DNA from: DASUPK01 sp963763955
GTDB taxonomy: Bacteria > Actinomycetota > Thermoleophilia > Solirubrobacterales > 70-9
Assembly: GCA_963763955.1 (NCBI GenBank)
Contig: CAVXQP010000013.1
Location: 116,758 to 180,757, forward strand
Length of the DNA stretch: 64,000 bases
Direction of reading: 5' to 3'
In this document: positions 52,653 through 62,583 of the stretch, one piece after another
Layout of the letters: every line of letters starts with the position of its first letter
Position numbering within the stretch: position 1 is the first letter of the stretch
Position numbers and translations under genes: made by a program
Notes under the pieces: generated by a model
What the model saw: only the letters and a program-made list of their open reading frames with translations
Told to the model about the DNA's origin: nothing
Databases searched by the model: none

Positions 52653-52658
52653 GACAAT
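52653..52658 (+). promoter_or_regulatory. -10-like box of rodZ
   Basis: GACAAT, 9 nt upstream of the ATG at 52668. Confidence 0.35.
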
Positions 52659-52667
52659 CGATTCGGT

Positions 52668-53431
52668 ATGGCAACGAAGGTCGGCAAGACTCTGCAGAAA
52701 GCTCGCCTCGGGCGCGGGATCGACCTCACCGAGGTCGAGCGCGTCACGAAGATCCGCGTCAAGTTCCTGCGTGCGATGGAAGAGGACCGCTGGGACGATC
52801 TGCCGCCGCCCGCGTATGCCCGAAGCTTCCTCCAGACCTACGCCCGCTACCTCGGCCTCGACGATGAGGCGCTGGTCGAGGAGTACCGGGAGAACATCGA
52901 GCCTGACGATGCCGAGAAGCCGATCCCCTCGGGGATCATCCGGTCGGGGACCATCGAACCCCACCGCTCGCTGCGTCCCATCGCCTTCGTACTGGGCGGC
53001 CTGGCGGCTGCGGCGGGCGTGGCCCTGATCGTGGCGGCGATCGGCTCGTCCGGCGGCTCAGGCAACGGCGGCACCCCCAAGCGCCACCACGGCCGTCCAG
53101 CGACCTCGACATCGACGACCGGGACGGGCTCGACGACCACCACCACAACCGGCTCGGAGCTCTCGCTGGAGGTGAGCCCGACCGCCGACGTCTGGGTCTG
53201 CCTGGTCGACGAGCGCGGCCGGCATCTCGTGGACGGCGAAACGCTGACCACCGGTGATACGCGGGGCCCGTTCAGCGCGACGGGATTCGAGGTCACCTTC
53301 GGGAACGGCTCGGTCCAGATGACCGTCAACGGCCAGCCGGCGGACATCCCGCCTTCGGCAAGCCCGATCAACTACCGCATCAGCTCGACCGCCGTAAAGC
53401 AGCTGGCATCCGGATCAGGGCCGAGCTGCAG

Positions 53432-53435
<4 letters not shown>
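52668..53435 (+). CDS. rodZ: RodZ-like HTH membrane protein
   Basis: A 255-residue protein: N-terminal HTH_25 domain (GKTLQKARLGRGIDLTEVER; YARSFLQTYARYLGLDD), a transmembrane helix (AFVLGGLAAAAGVALIVAAI), a Thr/Ser/Gly-rich linker and a C-terminal DUF4115-like beta domain (WVCLVDERGRHLVDGETLTT; FGNGSVQMTVNGQPADIPP). RodZ links MreB to the membrane; the rod-shape genes lie 8 kb away. Convergent with clpX, 4-bp overlap. Confidence 0.88.
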
Positions 53436-54730
<1,295 letters not shown>

Positions 54731-54847
54731 CGGAATACTCCCTCGTCTCGCTTCGCCCGGCCGGCTCCTTCTTCGCTTCGAAGCTTAGACGCCCGCCGCC
54801 CTCGGCCTGACGGAAACTCGTTACGCCGTGTGCGAGCGGTTTCCTGC

Positions 54848-55636
54848 TTAGCTGTACCGGTCCCAGGCCCGCAGGTAGGGCTCGGGGTTGATCGGGCGGC
54901 CGCGGACATGGATCTCGAAGTGGAGGTGGCAGCCCACGGTCCGGGCGTTGCCTGTCTTGCCGATGTGGCCGACGATCTGCCCGACGTGGACGAGGTCCCC
55001 GCGCTGGAACGTCGAGGGATGGACCATGTGGGCGTAGAGGTACTGGCGGCGCTCGCCGAGGCCCTTGATGACGACGAAGTTGCCGTCGAGCCGCGCGTCG
55101 AACGCGCGCTTCACCACGGTGCCCGTCACCGCCGCTGCGAGCGGCGTACCGCAGGCACCGGTGACGTCGAAACCCTTATGGGTGCGCCCGCCGTTGCGCG
55201 GCGCGCCGAACTGGCCCACGGGCCCGCGCGTCCCGTGCGGCCCCCGCACGGGGAAGAAGTGGCGGTGGAGCTCAACGCTGCCGGCGTCCTTCTCGTTCCC
55301 GCCGGCCACCCCGACCGCGATGCGATAAGCCCCGTCGGCCACCGGGCGACCCCCGTTGTTGAGCCCGTCCCACTTCTCGACCTCCTCGGCGCCTGGCTGC
55401 ACGGCGGGCAGCTCGATCCGGCGCACCTCGTGGCCCGAGCCGGAGACGGTGATCGTGGCGTCGACGGGCGCGGAGCCGCTGAGCTTGAACTCGATCCGGA
55501 CCCCGCTGGCCGAGTCGGTGAAGCCACGCTTCGGTGACACCGAAGCCTTCTGGACGACGGCGTCGTCAGCGGCGGTGACCGGGGCGAGGATCAGGAGCCC
55601 GCCGAGCACCAGGAGAAGTGGAGCGAGGCGCCTCAA
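54848..55636 (-). CDS. secreted M23 peptidase (LytM-like)
   Basis: A 262-residue protein: signal peptide (APLLLVLGGLLILAPVTA), an FlgD-like Ig domain (KWDGLNNGGRPVADGAYRIA) and a C-terminal M23 domain with zinc ligands in NGGRTHKGFDVTG (HxxxD) and TVGCHLHFEIHVRG (HxH). Intact ligands suggest an active peptidoglycan endopeptidase. It starts with TTG, 18 bp after the clpP stop, and separates clpP from clpX, which are usually adjacent. Confidence 0.9.
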   Translation of the reverse strand: MRRLAPLLLVLGGLLILAPVTAADDAVVQKASVSPKRGFTDSASGVRIEFKLSGSAPVDATITVSGSGHEVRRIELPAVQPGAEEVEKWDGLNNGGRPVADGAYRIAVGVAGGNEKDAGSVELHRHFFPVRGPHGTRGPVGQFGAPRNGGRTHKGFDVTGACGTPLAAAVTGTVVKRAFDARLDGNFVVIKGLGERRQYLYAHMVHPSTFQRGDLVHVGQIVGHIGKTGNARTVGCHLHFEIHVRGRPINPEPYLRAWDRYS

Positions 55637-55654
55637 ACGTCTCTTGGGCGGAGG

Positions 55655-56239
55655 CTACCGGTGCTCGATCACGCGGTCGACGATGTTGTACTCCTTCGCC
55701 TCTTCCGCGCTCATGAAGTAGTCCCGCTCGGTGTCCTTTGCGACCTTGTCCAGCGGCTGGCCTGTGTGCTTGGCGATGATCTCGTCGAGGCGGCGCCGGA
55801 CGTCGATGATCTCCTTGGCGTGGATCTCGATGTCGGTCGCCTGGCCGGAGAAGCCGCCCGAGACCTGGTGGATCAGGATCTTCGAGTTGGGCAGCGCCAT
55901 GCGCTTTTCCTCCGCACCGCCTGCCAGCAACAATGCCCCCATGCTCATCGCGACGCCGACGCAGATGGTCTGGATGTCCGGCTTGATGAACTGCATCGCG
56001 TCGTAGATCGCCAGGCCGGCGTAGACCGAGCCGCCCGGCGAGTTGATGTAGATCGAGACGTCCTTGTCCGGGTCCTCGGACTCCAGGTGGATCAGCTGGG
56101 CGACGATCAGGTTCGCGATGTCCTCGGTCACCGGGGTGCCGAGGAAGATGATCCGCTCGTTGAGCAGCCGGGAGTAGATGTCGAACGCTCGCTCGCCGCG
56201 AGACGTCTGTTCCACCACCATTGGGACCAGGGGACTCAT
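55655..56239 (-). CDS. clpP: ATP-dependent Clp protease proteolytic subunit
   Basis: About 194 residues: VVEQTSRGERAFDIYSRLLN, YINSPGGSVYAGLAIYDAMQ (oxyanion loop), VGVAMSMGALLLAGGAEEKR with nucleophile Ser, LIHQVSGGFSGQATDIEIHA with catalytic His, and the Asp in ERDYFMSAEEAKEYNIVDRV. It forms the proteolytic barrel for ClpX. ATG 56239 fits the family; an ATG five codons upstream is open. A TATGCT box lies 10 nt upstream of ATG 56239. Confidence 0.95.
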   Translation of the reverse strand: MSPLVPMVVEQTSRGERAFDIYSRLLNERIIFLGTPVTEDIANLIVAQLIHLESEDPDKDVSIYINSPGGSVYAGLAIYDAMQFIKPDIQTICVGVAMSMGALLLAGGAEEKRMALPNSKILIHQVSGGFSGQATDIEIHAKEIIDVRRRLDEIIAKHTGQPLDKVAKDTERDYFMSAEEAKEYNIVDRVIEHR

Positions 56240-56283
56240 TGGGTGCGTGAGCATAGCGACCGCTTGCGACCGGCCGAACGCGG

Positions 56284-56289
56284 GAGAAT
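56284..56289 (+). promoter_or_regulatory. -10-like box of the DUF488 gene
   Basis: GAGAAT, 6 nt upstream of the ATG at 56296; the same hexamer and spacing precede murJ. Confidence 0.35.
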
Positions 56290-56295
56290 CGTCGG

Positions 56296-56845
56296 ATGCC
56301 AGCGAGCGCCGAGATCCTCACCGTCGGTCACTCCAACCACGAGGAAGGAGAGTTCCTCGAGCTGCTGCGCGGCGCCGGCGTCGAGCTGATCGCTGATGTC
56401 CGCCGCTACCCGGGTTCCCGCCGGCAGCCCCACTTCGAGCGCACCGCACTGGCGGCCGTCCTGCTGGAGGCTGGAATGGGGTACCGGTGGCTCGGCGAGA
56501 GCCTCGGCGGGCGACGTAAGCCCCGGCCCGACTCGCCGAACGGCGCCTGGGAGAGCGACCAGTTCCGCGGCTACGCGGACCACATGGCGAGCGAGGAGTT
56601 CGCCGCTGGACTCGCCGAGCTCGAAGATCTGGGGCGCGAACTAGCGTGTTGCGGTGATGTGCGCCGAGGCCTGGTGGGTTCGCTGCCACCGCCGCCTGAT
56701 CGCGGATGCCCTGACGGCGCGAGGATGGCGCGTTCTCCACCTCGGCTCGAACAGCCGGTTGGTCGAACACGAGATCACGGACTTCGCATTGGTCGAGGAC
56801 GGCAGGGTCACCTACCCGGCGCAGCAGACCACGCTCGGGATCTAA
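56296..56845 (+). pseudogene. DUF488 protein, single-base frameshift
   Basis: The first frame encodes EILTVGHSNHEEGEFLELLR, VELIADVRRYPGSRRQPHFE and YRWLGESLGGRRKP, the DUF488 N-terminus. At about 56653 the frame shifts (one extra G in TGCGGTG). The rest, VMCAEAWWVRCHRRLIADAL and WRVLHLGSNSRLVEHE, follows in the next frame to TAA 56845. Joined, it gives a normal protein of about 182 residues. The DUF488 function is unknown. Encoded between clpP and tig on the opposite strand. Confidence 0.8.
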
Positions 56846-56911
56846 CCGGCGGCCTCGAGGGTCTTCTTCACGACTGCGGCGCCCGTCTGCATCCCGTGCG
56901 GATCGAGGCCA

Positions 56912-58300
56912 CTACTCGGATCCGGGCGTCCAGAGGCCGCCCTTCTCCTCACGTTCCTTCTCCGGCGTCCAGATCTCCTCGCGCGCCTGCGCCTGCTCGA
57001 GTGGGATCGGGCTGGCCTGCTCGGCGATCAGCTCAAGGGCGCGGCGCATCCCCAGATCCTCCTTGAGGACCTCCTCGCGCCCGGACTCGCGGATGTCCTT
57101 GAGCGCGTCCTCCGGCTCGGGGTGCCCGTGGTCCTCGTGTCCCGGAGGGATCTGGAGCGCCTCCAGCATGTCCTCCTCGGTGATCTCGATTCCCTCGGCC
57201 TGCGCGACGGCCTCCAGGACGGCCTCCCTCTTCAGAGCCTGCTCGGCGTCGGGCCGGGCCTCCTTGATCATCTCGTCGCGCGTTTTCCCCTGGATTTGCA
57301 GGTAATTCTCGGGGTCCACCCCCTGCTGTTGCAGGGAGCGCTCGACCCGGCGCCACATCTCGGCGGCCCGCGCGTCGACCACCGGCTCGGGGAGCTCGAC
57401 CCTGGCGTTGGCGACCGCCGCGTCGAGGGCGGCCTGCTGGAAGCGCTCCGCGATCTGCCGCTCGAGGATCTCGCGGATCTGGCCGGCGATGTGCTCCCGG
57501 AGCTCCGCGAGCGTGTCGAACTCCGAGGCCTCGGCGGCGAACTCGTCGTTGAGCTCCGGCAGTTCCTTCTCGCGCACCTCCTTGACAGTGACGTCGAATT
57601 CGGCGCTCTTCCCGGCGACCTCCTCCGCGGGGTAATCGTCGGGGAACGGCACAGTCGCCTGGCGCTGATCGCCGGCCTTCGCGCCGACGAGCGCCTTCTC
57701 CAGCTCCGGGAGGACCCGCCCCTCCCCCAGCTCGAGCAGATAGTCCTTCGCAGAGCCGCCCTCGAACGGCTCGCCCTCGATCTTGCCCTCGTAGTCGATC
57801 AGGACGACGTCGCCGTCCTTCGCCTCCCGGTCCACCGGGTTGAGGCGGGCGAACCCCTCGCGGAGGCGGTTGATCTCGGTGTCGATCGCCTCCTCCGGCA
57901 CCTCGGGCTCCTCGCGGCCGACCTCGAGCCCCCTGTACTCGCCGAGCTCCGCGCGCGGCCGCACGGCCACCTCGATCGAGAACTTCAGGGGCTTGCCCTC
58001 GTCCGGGAGGTCGGAGAGGTCGAGCTTCGGGTCCCCGACGGGGTTGACGCCGGAGTCGAGCATCGCGCGCTCGTACCAGCCCCCGAGCGAGGACTCGAGC
58101 GCCTGGGTGAGCACCGCCTCGCGGCCGAGCCGCTGCACGACCATCTCCGGCGGCACCTTGCCCTTGCGGAAGCCGGGCAGCTTCATGTCCTGGCCCAGCT
58201 GCCGGGCCGTGCGGTTGATGCTGCCCTCGACGTCCTCGGGGTCGACGTCGACATCGACACGGACCCGCGAGTCGGGAAGCTCCTTTACGGTCGTCTCCAT
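56912..58300 (-). CDS. tig: trigger factor
   Basis: About 462 residues: ribosome-binding domain (GFRKGKVPPEMVVQRLGREA carries the GFRxGxxP signature), FKBP-type PPIase domain (AKDGDVVLIDYEGKIEGEPF; LELGEGRVLPELEKALVGAK) and C-terminal chaperone domain. It binds nascent chains. ATG 58300 (METTVKELPDSR) matches the family N-terminus; GTG 58321 is the alternative. Upstream of clpP and clpX in the usual tig-clpP-clpX order, with DUF488 and M23 genes interposed. Confidence 0.95.
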   Translation of the reverse strand: METTVKELPDSRVRVDVDVDPEDVEGSINRTARQLGQDMKLPGFRKGKVPPEMVVQRLGREAVLTQALESSLGGWYERAMLDSGVNPVGDPKLDLSDLPDEGKPLKFSIEVAVRPRAELGEYRGLEVGREEPEVPEEAIDTEINRLREGFARLNPVDREAKDGDVVLIDYEGKIEGEPFEGGSAKDYLLELGEGRVLPELEKALVGAKAGDQRQATVPFPDDYPAEEVAGKSAEFDVTVKEVREKELPELNDEFAAEASEFDTLAELREHIAGQIREILERQIAERFQQAALDAAVANARVELPEPVVDARAAEMWRRVERSLQQQGVDPENYLQIQGKTRDEMIKEARPDAEQALKREAVLEAVAQAEGIEITEEDMLEALQIPPGHEDHGHPEPEDALKDIRESGREEVLKEDLGMRRALELIAEQASPIPLEQAQAREEIWTPEKEREEKGGLWTPGSE

Positions 58301-58475
58301 GGAGAAGTCCACCTTAGACACCGGTACGCGCGAGCGGCTCGGTGCCTGGCTCTACACGGGCGCGCCGGGACGCTTCTTCTCCTTCTCCATCGACCTGGGC
58401 CTGTCCCTGGCGGCGCTCGGCGCCTACGGCGCGCGGCGGGCCTGGGAGAAGGTCAGCCAGATCCCTCGGTCTTGA
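58299..58475 (+). CDS. 58-residue membrane protein overlapping the tig start
   Basis: MEKSTLDTGTRERLGAWLYT followed by GAPGRFFSFSIDLGLSLAAL and GAYGARRAWEKV: one hydrophobic segment between basic ends. Its ATG is antisense to the tig start codon, and its 3' end overlaps ctaG by 23 bp. The RLGAWLYTG motif and helix look like a real small protein; no family or promoter assigned. Confidence 0.5.
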   Translation: MEKSTLDTGTRERLGAWLYTGAPGRFFSFSIDLGLSLAALGAYGARRAWEKVSQIPRS

Positions 58476-59349
58476 TCCGTTCCTCCAGGCGGGCGCCCTG
58501 TCCGGCGGCGGCGGCGCGCTCGGCGCGAGCCTCGCTCAGCGGAACTCCGCGCGAGTCCGCCAGGTCGAGGAGCCGCTGGCGCTCAGTGTCCTGCTTTGCC
58601 CACTCCAGGAAGAGCCAGGCCAGCACTCCCAGGGTGACGAAGGTGCTCTCCACCATCATGATCACGCCGGCGAGACTCTGGTCGGTGATGGCGGAGATGT
58701 GCCATTTCGCCTCCCCGGCGGCGTAGTGCGGATAGAAGACCGTGTTCGACCACATGAAGACGTTGCCGAGGACGATGCCCACGAACCGGACCCCGATGAG
58801 ATAGCCGAGCTTGGCCGGGATCTTGAACCAGCTGGGCTGCGGCAGGGGACCGACCAGCGGCATCCACATGAGCACTCCGAAGCCGATGAAGCAGGTGTGC
58901 TGGAGGGCGTGGATCGAGTTGTGGTCGGTCGCGGCCTGGTAGAGGACCGGCACGTGCCAGAGGTAGAAGTCGATCGCCCAGAGGGGCAGCGCGACCAGCG
59001 GATGCGCGAGGTGGCGCATCCAGCCGAGCCAGCGATTCGCCAGCAGCGGCTGGAGCAGCGGGCCGGTCAATCCGAGAACGATCAGGAGCGCCCCGAGGTC
59101 GCCCATCAGCAGGTGCTGGATCATGTGGACGAAGAGGAGCTCGTCGTCGATCCGGCCGAGCGGCGAGATGAAGGCGATCGCGATCAGGGCGAGGCCCGAG
59201 GCGAAGCAGAGGAGCCGCCAGGTCGGCACCGGGCGGTGCTCCTGGGCCAGGTTTATGGCCCGCAGCGAGTAGCCGGTCGCGACCAGCGTCAGCACCGCGA
59301 CCTGCAAGGGCTCGAACACCGGGCCGCCGACGTGCGCGATGGGGATCAC
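58453..59349 (-). CDS. ctaG: cytochrome c oxidase assembly protein, CtaG family
   Basis: A 298-residue, 7-helix protein of the caa3_CtaG family: ISPLGRIDDELLFVHMIQHL, LMGDLGALLIVLGLTGPLLQ, LWAIDFYLWHVPVLYQAATD, NSIHALQHTCFIGFGVLMWM, with conserved His residues for copper. It is involved in cytochrome oxidase maturation. A Glu/Arg-rich tail follows. TAGGAT lies 6 nt before the GTG start. Confidence 0.9.
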   Translation of the reverse strand: MIPIAHVGGPVFEPLQVAVLTLVATGYSLRAINLAQEHRPVPTWRLLCFASGLALIAIAFISPLGRIDDELLFVHMIQHLLMGDLGALLIVLGLTGPLLQPLLANRWLGWMRHLAHPLVALPLWAIDFYLWHVPVLYQAATDHNSIHALQHTCFIGFGVLMWMPLVGPLPQPSWFKIPAKLGYLIGVRFVGIVLGNVFMWSNTVFYPHYAAGEAKWHISAITDQSLAGVIMMVESTFVTLGVLAWLFLEWAKQDTERQRLLDLADSRGVPLSEARAERAAAAGQGARLEERIKTEGSG

Positions 59350-59355
59350 GTCCCC

Positions 59356-59361
59356 ATCCTA
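59356..59361 (-). promoter_or_regulatory. -10 box of ctaG (leaderless)
   Basis: TAGGAT, 6 nt upstream of the GTG at 59349. Confidence 0.5.
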
Positions 59362-59368
59362 GGGGCGG

Positions 59369-60349
59369 CTACAACCAGTCGATCCGCCTGAAGAAGGCGG
59401 CCAGCACGACGACGCAGATCGCCATCAGCGTCAGCGCGTACGCGTACCCGTAGTGCCAGTGCAGCTCGGGCATGTTGTCGAAGTTCATGCCGTAGACGGA
59501 CGCGACGAACGTCGGCACGGCGATGATCCCGAAGATCGCCGAGATCTTCTTGACGGTCTCGTTCTGGTTGACGCTGACCAGCGAGAGGTTCGCCTGCAGC
59601 ACGCTGGTGAGGAGCTCGCGCTGGGCGCTGACCTGCTCGTCCACTCGCTTCGCGTGATCGGCGACGTCGCGGAAGTAGCTGCGCAGGTCCTCGGGGACGC
59701 GCTCGAAGCCGCCCTGCTCCAGCGTCTCGAGCGGGATGAGCAGCGGCCAGACCGCCCGGTGGAACTCGATCACCTCGCGCTTGAGGTTGTAGATGCGGGC
59801 GGTCGGGGCCGGGATGTCGTCGTCGAAGACGTCCTTCTCGACCTCCTCGACGTCGTCCTCGATCGCGTCGGCGACGGGGATGTAGTCGTCCACGACCTTG
59901 TCGAGGATCGCCCAGACAGCCGAGGACGCCCCGAGGCGCAGGAGATCCGGACGTGCCTCCAGTCTCTGCCGTGCGGAGGCGAGCTCGCTGCCCGGCCCAT
60001 GCCGCACCGTGATCACGTACCCGGGGCCGGCGAACAGATGGATCTCACCGAAGTGGACGATCTCGCGATCCTCGTGGTAATGCGCCGTCTTGAGGACGAC
60101 GAAGACGTCCTCGTCGTAGTCCTCGATCTTCGGTCGCTGATGCGGGTTCTGAGCGTCCTCGATGGCGAGCTCATGGAGCCCGAACAGCTTTTGCAGCCGC
60201 TGCAGATCGCCGGGCTCCGGCTCGTGGATCCCGACCCAGACGAACTCGCTGGGACCCGCGGCAGCCCTGAGCTCGGCGGCGTGCTCCGGCGTCAGCGCCT
60301 CATCATGCTGGCGCACGCCGTCTTTGTAGTGGGCGCTGTCGACGATCAT
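59369..60349 (-). CDS. corA: CorA-family magnesium/divalent metal transporter
   Basis: A 326-residue CorA: cytoplasmic alpha/beta funnel (FVWVGIHEPEPGDLQRLQKL; EDAQNPHQRPKIEDYDED), long helix, and two C-terminal transmembrane helices with the selectivity motif VYGMNFDNMPELHWHYGYAY (GMN). It imports Mg2+ or related ions. GGAG lies 7 nt before the ATG. No magnesium-sensing leader is visible. Confidence 0.94.
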   Translation of the reverse strand: MIVDSAHYKDGVRQHDEALTPEHAAELRAAAGPSEFVWVGIHEPEPGDLQRLQKLFGLHELAIEDAQNPHQRPKIEDYDEDVFVVLKTAHYHEDREIVHFGEIHLFAGPGYVITVRHGPGSELASARQRLEARPDLLRLGASSAVWAILDKVVDDYIPVADAIEDDVEEVEKDVFDDDIPAPTARIYNLKREVIEFHRAVWPLLIPLETLEQGGFERVPEDLRSYFRDVADHAKRVDEQVSAQRELLTSVLQANLSLVSVNQNETVKKISAIFGIIAVPTFVASVYGMNFDNMPELHWHYGYAYALTLMAICVVVLAAFFRRIDWL

Positions 60350-60411
60350 CGTCCGGCTCCGCGTTCCCTTTCCGTACGCGGCGCCGCCCTCCTCCCGCTG
60401 GGCGCTCCCGA

Positions 60412-60708
60412 TCAGTCGCCATCTTCGACCGGAACCCAGGCGGCGTCCAGGTCCACGCGCCTGCCGTTGAAGGGCACGCCCTCCGCCTCCAGAAGGCGGC
60501 GCTGCTGATCGCCCTTGGCGAGAGAGCCGTCCGCCCTGACCACCCGCTGCCAGGGCACGCTCGAGTCATGGCACTCGGAGAGCACCTGGCCGGCGAACCG
60601 CGGCGCCCCGGGGCTGAGATCTCCGTAGGTCGTCACACAGCCGGCCGGGATCCTCCGGATGCGATCGAGCACCCGCTTCGCGCGGTCGGAGCTCAGCTCA
60701 GTCGCCAT
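60412..60708 (-). CDS. alkyltransferase-like (ATL) DNA-binding protein
   Basis: A 98-residue protein of the Ogt C-terminal fold: VLDRIRRIPAGCVTTYGDLS, the active-site segment SVPWQRVVRADGSLAKG and RLLEAEGVPFNGRRVDLDAA. The catalytic Cys of the PCHR motif is replaced by Trp (PWQR), as in ATL proteins that flag O6-alkylguanine for nucleotide excision repair. Its start overlaps the upstream membrane gene by 16 bp. Confidence 0.9.
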   Translation of the reverse strand: MATELSSDRAKRVLDRIRRIPAGCVTTYGDLSPGAPRFAGQVLSECHDSSVPWQRVVRADGSLAKGDQQRRLLEAEGVPFNGRRVDLDAAWVPVEDGD

Positions 60709-61085
60709 GCCACCCAGATGCCGGCCAGCGCGGCCGGGAGCGCGGCCGCGATTCCCCTGCTCCCGGCGGTTCGCTCGTCGGTGCCCATGGCGAACGCGAA
60801 GGCCACGGCGTCGCCGGCGTCCGCCGCGGCATTGGCGAGCGTCGCGAGTCGGAGCCTGTCCGGGTCCTCGAGCGCCGCCAGCGTGACCAGGCCGAGCACC
60901 AGGTCCCTGACGCCCGCGATCCGGCCGACCGTGACGGTCGCCGAGGTCGTCTCCGAGAAGCCGAGGGCCCGCAGCGCCGGCTCGGGCGCGGTGAGCAGGC
61001 CGAGCCCGATGGCGGCCCTGCCCGCGGAGGAGATCAGGGAGAAGGCCCGGACGTCCGGCGCCCGGACGACCTCTGCCGGGCTCAT
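60693..61085 (-). CDS. small membrane protein (DUF4267-like)
   Basis: A 130-residue protein from ATG 61085 with about four hydrophobic helices (AGRAAIGLGLLTAPEPALRA; VGRIAGVRDLVLGLVTLAAL; AADAGDAVAFAFAMG; GIAAALPAALAGIWVAWRLS). The RDLVLGL and DAGDA motifs resemble DUF4267 membrane proteins of unknown function. ATG overlaps the OsmC-remnant stop (ATGA); followed by the ATL gene. Confidence 0.7.
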   Translation of the reverse strand: MSPAEVVRAPDVRAFSLISSAGRAAIGLGLLTAPEPALRALGFSETTSATVTVGRIAGVRDLVLGLVTLAALEDPDRLRLATLANAAADAGDAVAFAFAMGTDERTAGSRGIAAALPAALAGIWVAWRLS

Positions 61086-61207
61086 TCGCGCTCCAGCGTC
61101 ACCGACAGCGCCGGCGACGCGGCCAGCGTCTGGAAGACGACGCAATAGCGCTCGGTGAGCCGCTGGAGGGTCTCGAGCTCCTCGTCGCTCGTCATCGGCT
61201 CCGCCAC
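61082..61207 (-). pseudogene. OsmC-family C-terminal remnant, 41 residues
   Basis: From GTG 61207: VAEPMTSDEELETLQRLTER, then YCVVFQTLAASPALSVTLER and a stop. LTERYCVVFQTL is the C-terminal Cys-containing helix of OsmC/Ohr-type peroxidases; the N-terminal two thirds are missing. A TAGTCT box sits 6 nt before the GTG, so the remnant may still be expressed and coupled (ATGA) to the next gene. Confidence 0.55.
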
Positions 61208-61213
61208 ATCCCG

Positions 61214-61219
61214 AGACTA
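61214..61219 (-). promoter_or_regulatory. -10 box of the OsmC-remnant/DUF4267/ATL operon
   Basis: TAGTCT, 6 nt upstream of GTG 61207. Confidence 0.5.
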
Positions 61220-61250
61220 AAGCCCTTCGGCCGCCGGCGGGAGAAGCGGC

Positions 61251-61256
61251 GATACT
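61251..61256 (+). promoter_or_regulatory. -10 box of the PASTA kinase gene
   Basis: GATACT, 9 nt upstream of the ATG at 61266. Confidence 0.4.
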
Positions 61257-61265
61257 GGGGACCCG

Positions 61266-62570
61266 ATGTCAGTCGAGGGAACGACCAGAGGGGGCGCGCA
61301 GCTCGCCGCGGGGACCGAGTTCGGCGGCTTTCGCATCGAGCGCACGCTCGGGCACGGCGGTATGGGGATCGTCTACCTGGCCCGGGAGCTACGACTTGAC
61401 CGCCTGGTCGCGCTCAAGGTGATCAGGCCCGAGCTCGCCGGAGAGGAGAGCTTCCGCGCCCGCTTCCGCTCCGAGACGCTCACCGCCGCCTCCGTCGAGC
61501 ATCCTCGGGTGGTCACGATCTTTGGCGCCGGAGAGCGCGAGGGACTTCTGTATGTCTCGATGCGCTACGTGGAGGGTCGCGACCTCGGCCGGCTGATCTC
61601 GGCCGATGGGCCACTGGCACCCGATCAGGCCACGGCCCTGATCACCCAGGTCGCCGACGGGCTGGACGCGGTGCACGCCGGCGGCCTCGTCCACCGCGAC
61701 GTCAAGCCGGCGAACGTGATCGTCGAGCGCAACCGCGTGGACGCCGAACGGGCGGCTTTTCTCACCGACTTCGGCCTCGCCAAGGCGATGGCCTCGACGG
61801 CGGGACTGACGGCGACCGGCGAGGTGATCGGCAGCGTCGACTACATGGCGCCCGAGCAGATCGAGGGCCGCCGGGTCGACGCGCGCACCGACGTCTACGC
61901 CCTCGGATGTGTCCTCTTCCACGCGGTCACCGGCAAGGTGCCCTTCCCGGAGCGGGAGAGCTCGGCCAAGATGTGGGCGCACCTGAACGAGCCGCCGCCC
62001 GCCGCGGCGGGCCGGGTCCTCGATCCGGTCATCCGCCGTGCGATGGCGAAGGACCCCTCCCGCAGGTTCCCCTCGGCGGGCGACCTCGGCCGGGCCGCCG
62101 TCGCGGCCACGCGCGGCGAGGCGGTCACCGAGCCTGAACACGTGGTCGCCTCCGGCGACGCGGCGCCGCTCGCGGAGACGGTGCGTCTCTCCCGAGACCC
62201 CGCCCTGCCACCGACCGACCCGCTCCCCCGCCGCCGGAAGCGCCGGCGGTGGGTCTGGGCGCTGGCGGTCCTTGCTGTGATCGCGGCCCTGGGCGTCGGG
62301 GCGGTGATCGCCGTCCCGAAGCTCTCGGACAGCGGCAAGACGCCGGTGCCGACCGGGATCGCGGTCCCCTCCCTCGCCGGTCAGCCCCTGGACGTCGCGG
62401 AGCAGCGCCTCGATGCGCTCGGCCTGCGATCGACGGAGGAAGGCGGCGGCATCTTCGGCATCCTCGTCCCCTCCGACTGGAACGTCTGCCAGACCTCTCC
62501 CGGACCAGGCACCAGGGTCCGGAGAGGCGCGACGGTCAGCCTGCTGATCGATCGCCCCGGCGTGTGCTGA
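61266..62570 (+). CDS. PASTA-domain Ser/Thr protein kinase
   Basis: A 434-residue membrane kinase: Gly loop LGHGGMGIVYLA (residues 28-39), K51 in VALKVIRP, catalytic D145 in LVHRDVKPANVIVE, DFG 168-170, and GSVDYMAPEQIEGRRVDART. A transmembrane helix at about 330-350 is followed by one PASTA domain (VPSLAGQPLDVAEQRLDALG) with two Cys (NVCQTS, GVC). PASTA domains sense peptidoglycan or lipid II; a cell-wall signalling role is inferred. Confidence 0.93.
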   Translation: MSVEGTTRGGAQLAAGTEFGGFRIERTLGHGGMGIVYLARELRLDRLVALKVIRPELAGEESFRARFRSETLTAASVEHPRVVTIFGAGEREGLLYVSMRYVEGRDLGRLISADGPLAPDQATALITQVADGLDAVHAGGLVHRDVKPANVIVERNRVDAERAAFLTDFGLAKAMASTAGLTATGEVIGSVDYMAPEQIEGRRVDARTDVYALGCVLFHAVTGKVPFPERESSAKMWAHLNEPPPAAAGRVLDPVIRRAMAKDPSRRFPSAGDLGRAAVAATRGEAVTEPEHVVASGDAAPLAETVRLSRDPALPPTDPLPRRRKRRRWVWALAVLAVIAALGVGAVIAVPKLSDSGKTPVPTGIAVPSLAGQPLDVAEQRLDALGLRSTEEGGGIFGILVPSDWNVCQTSPGPGTRVRRGATVSLLIDRPGVC

Positions 62571-62583
62571 CGACGATCGAGAA

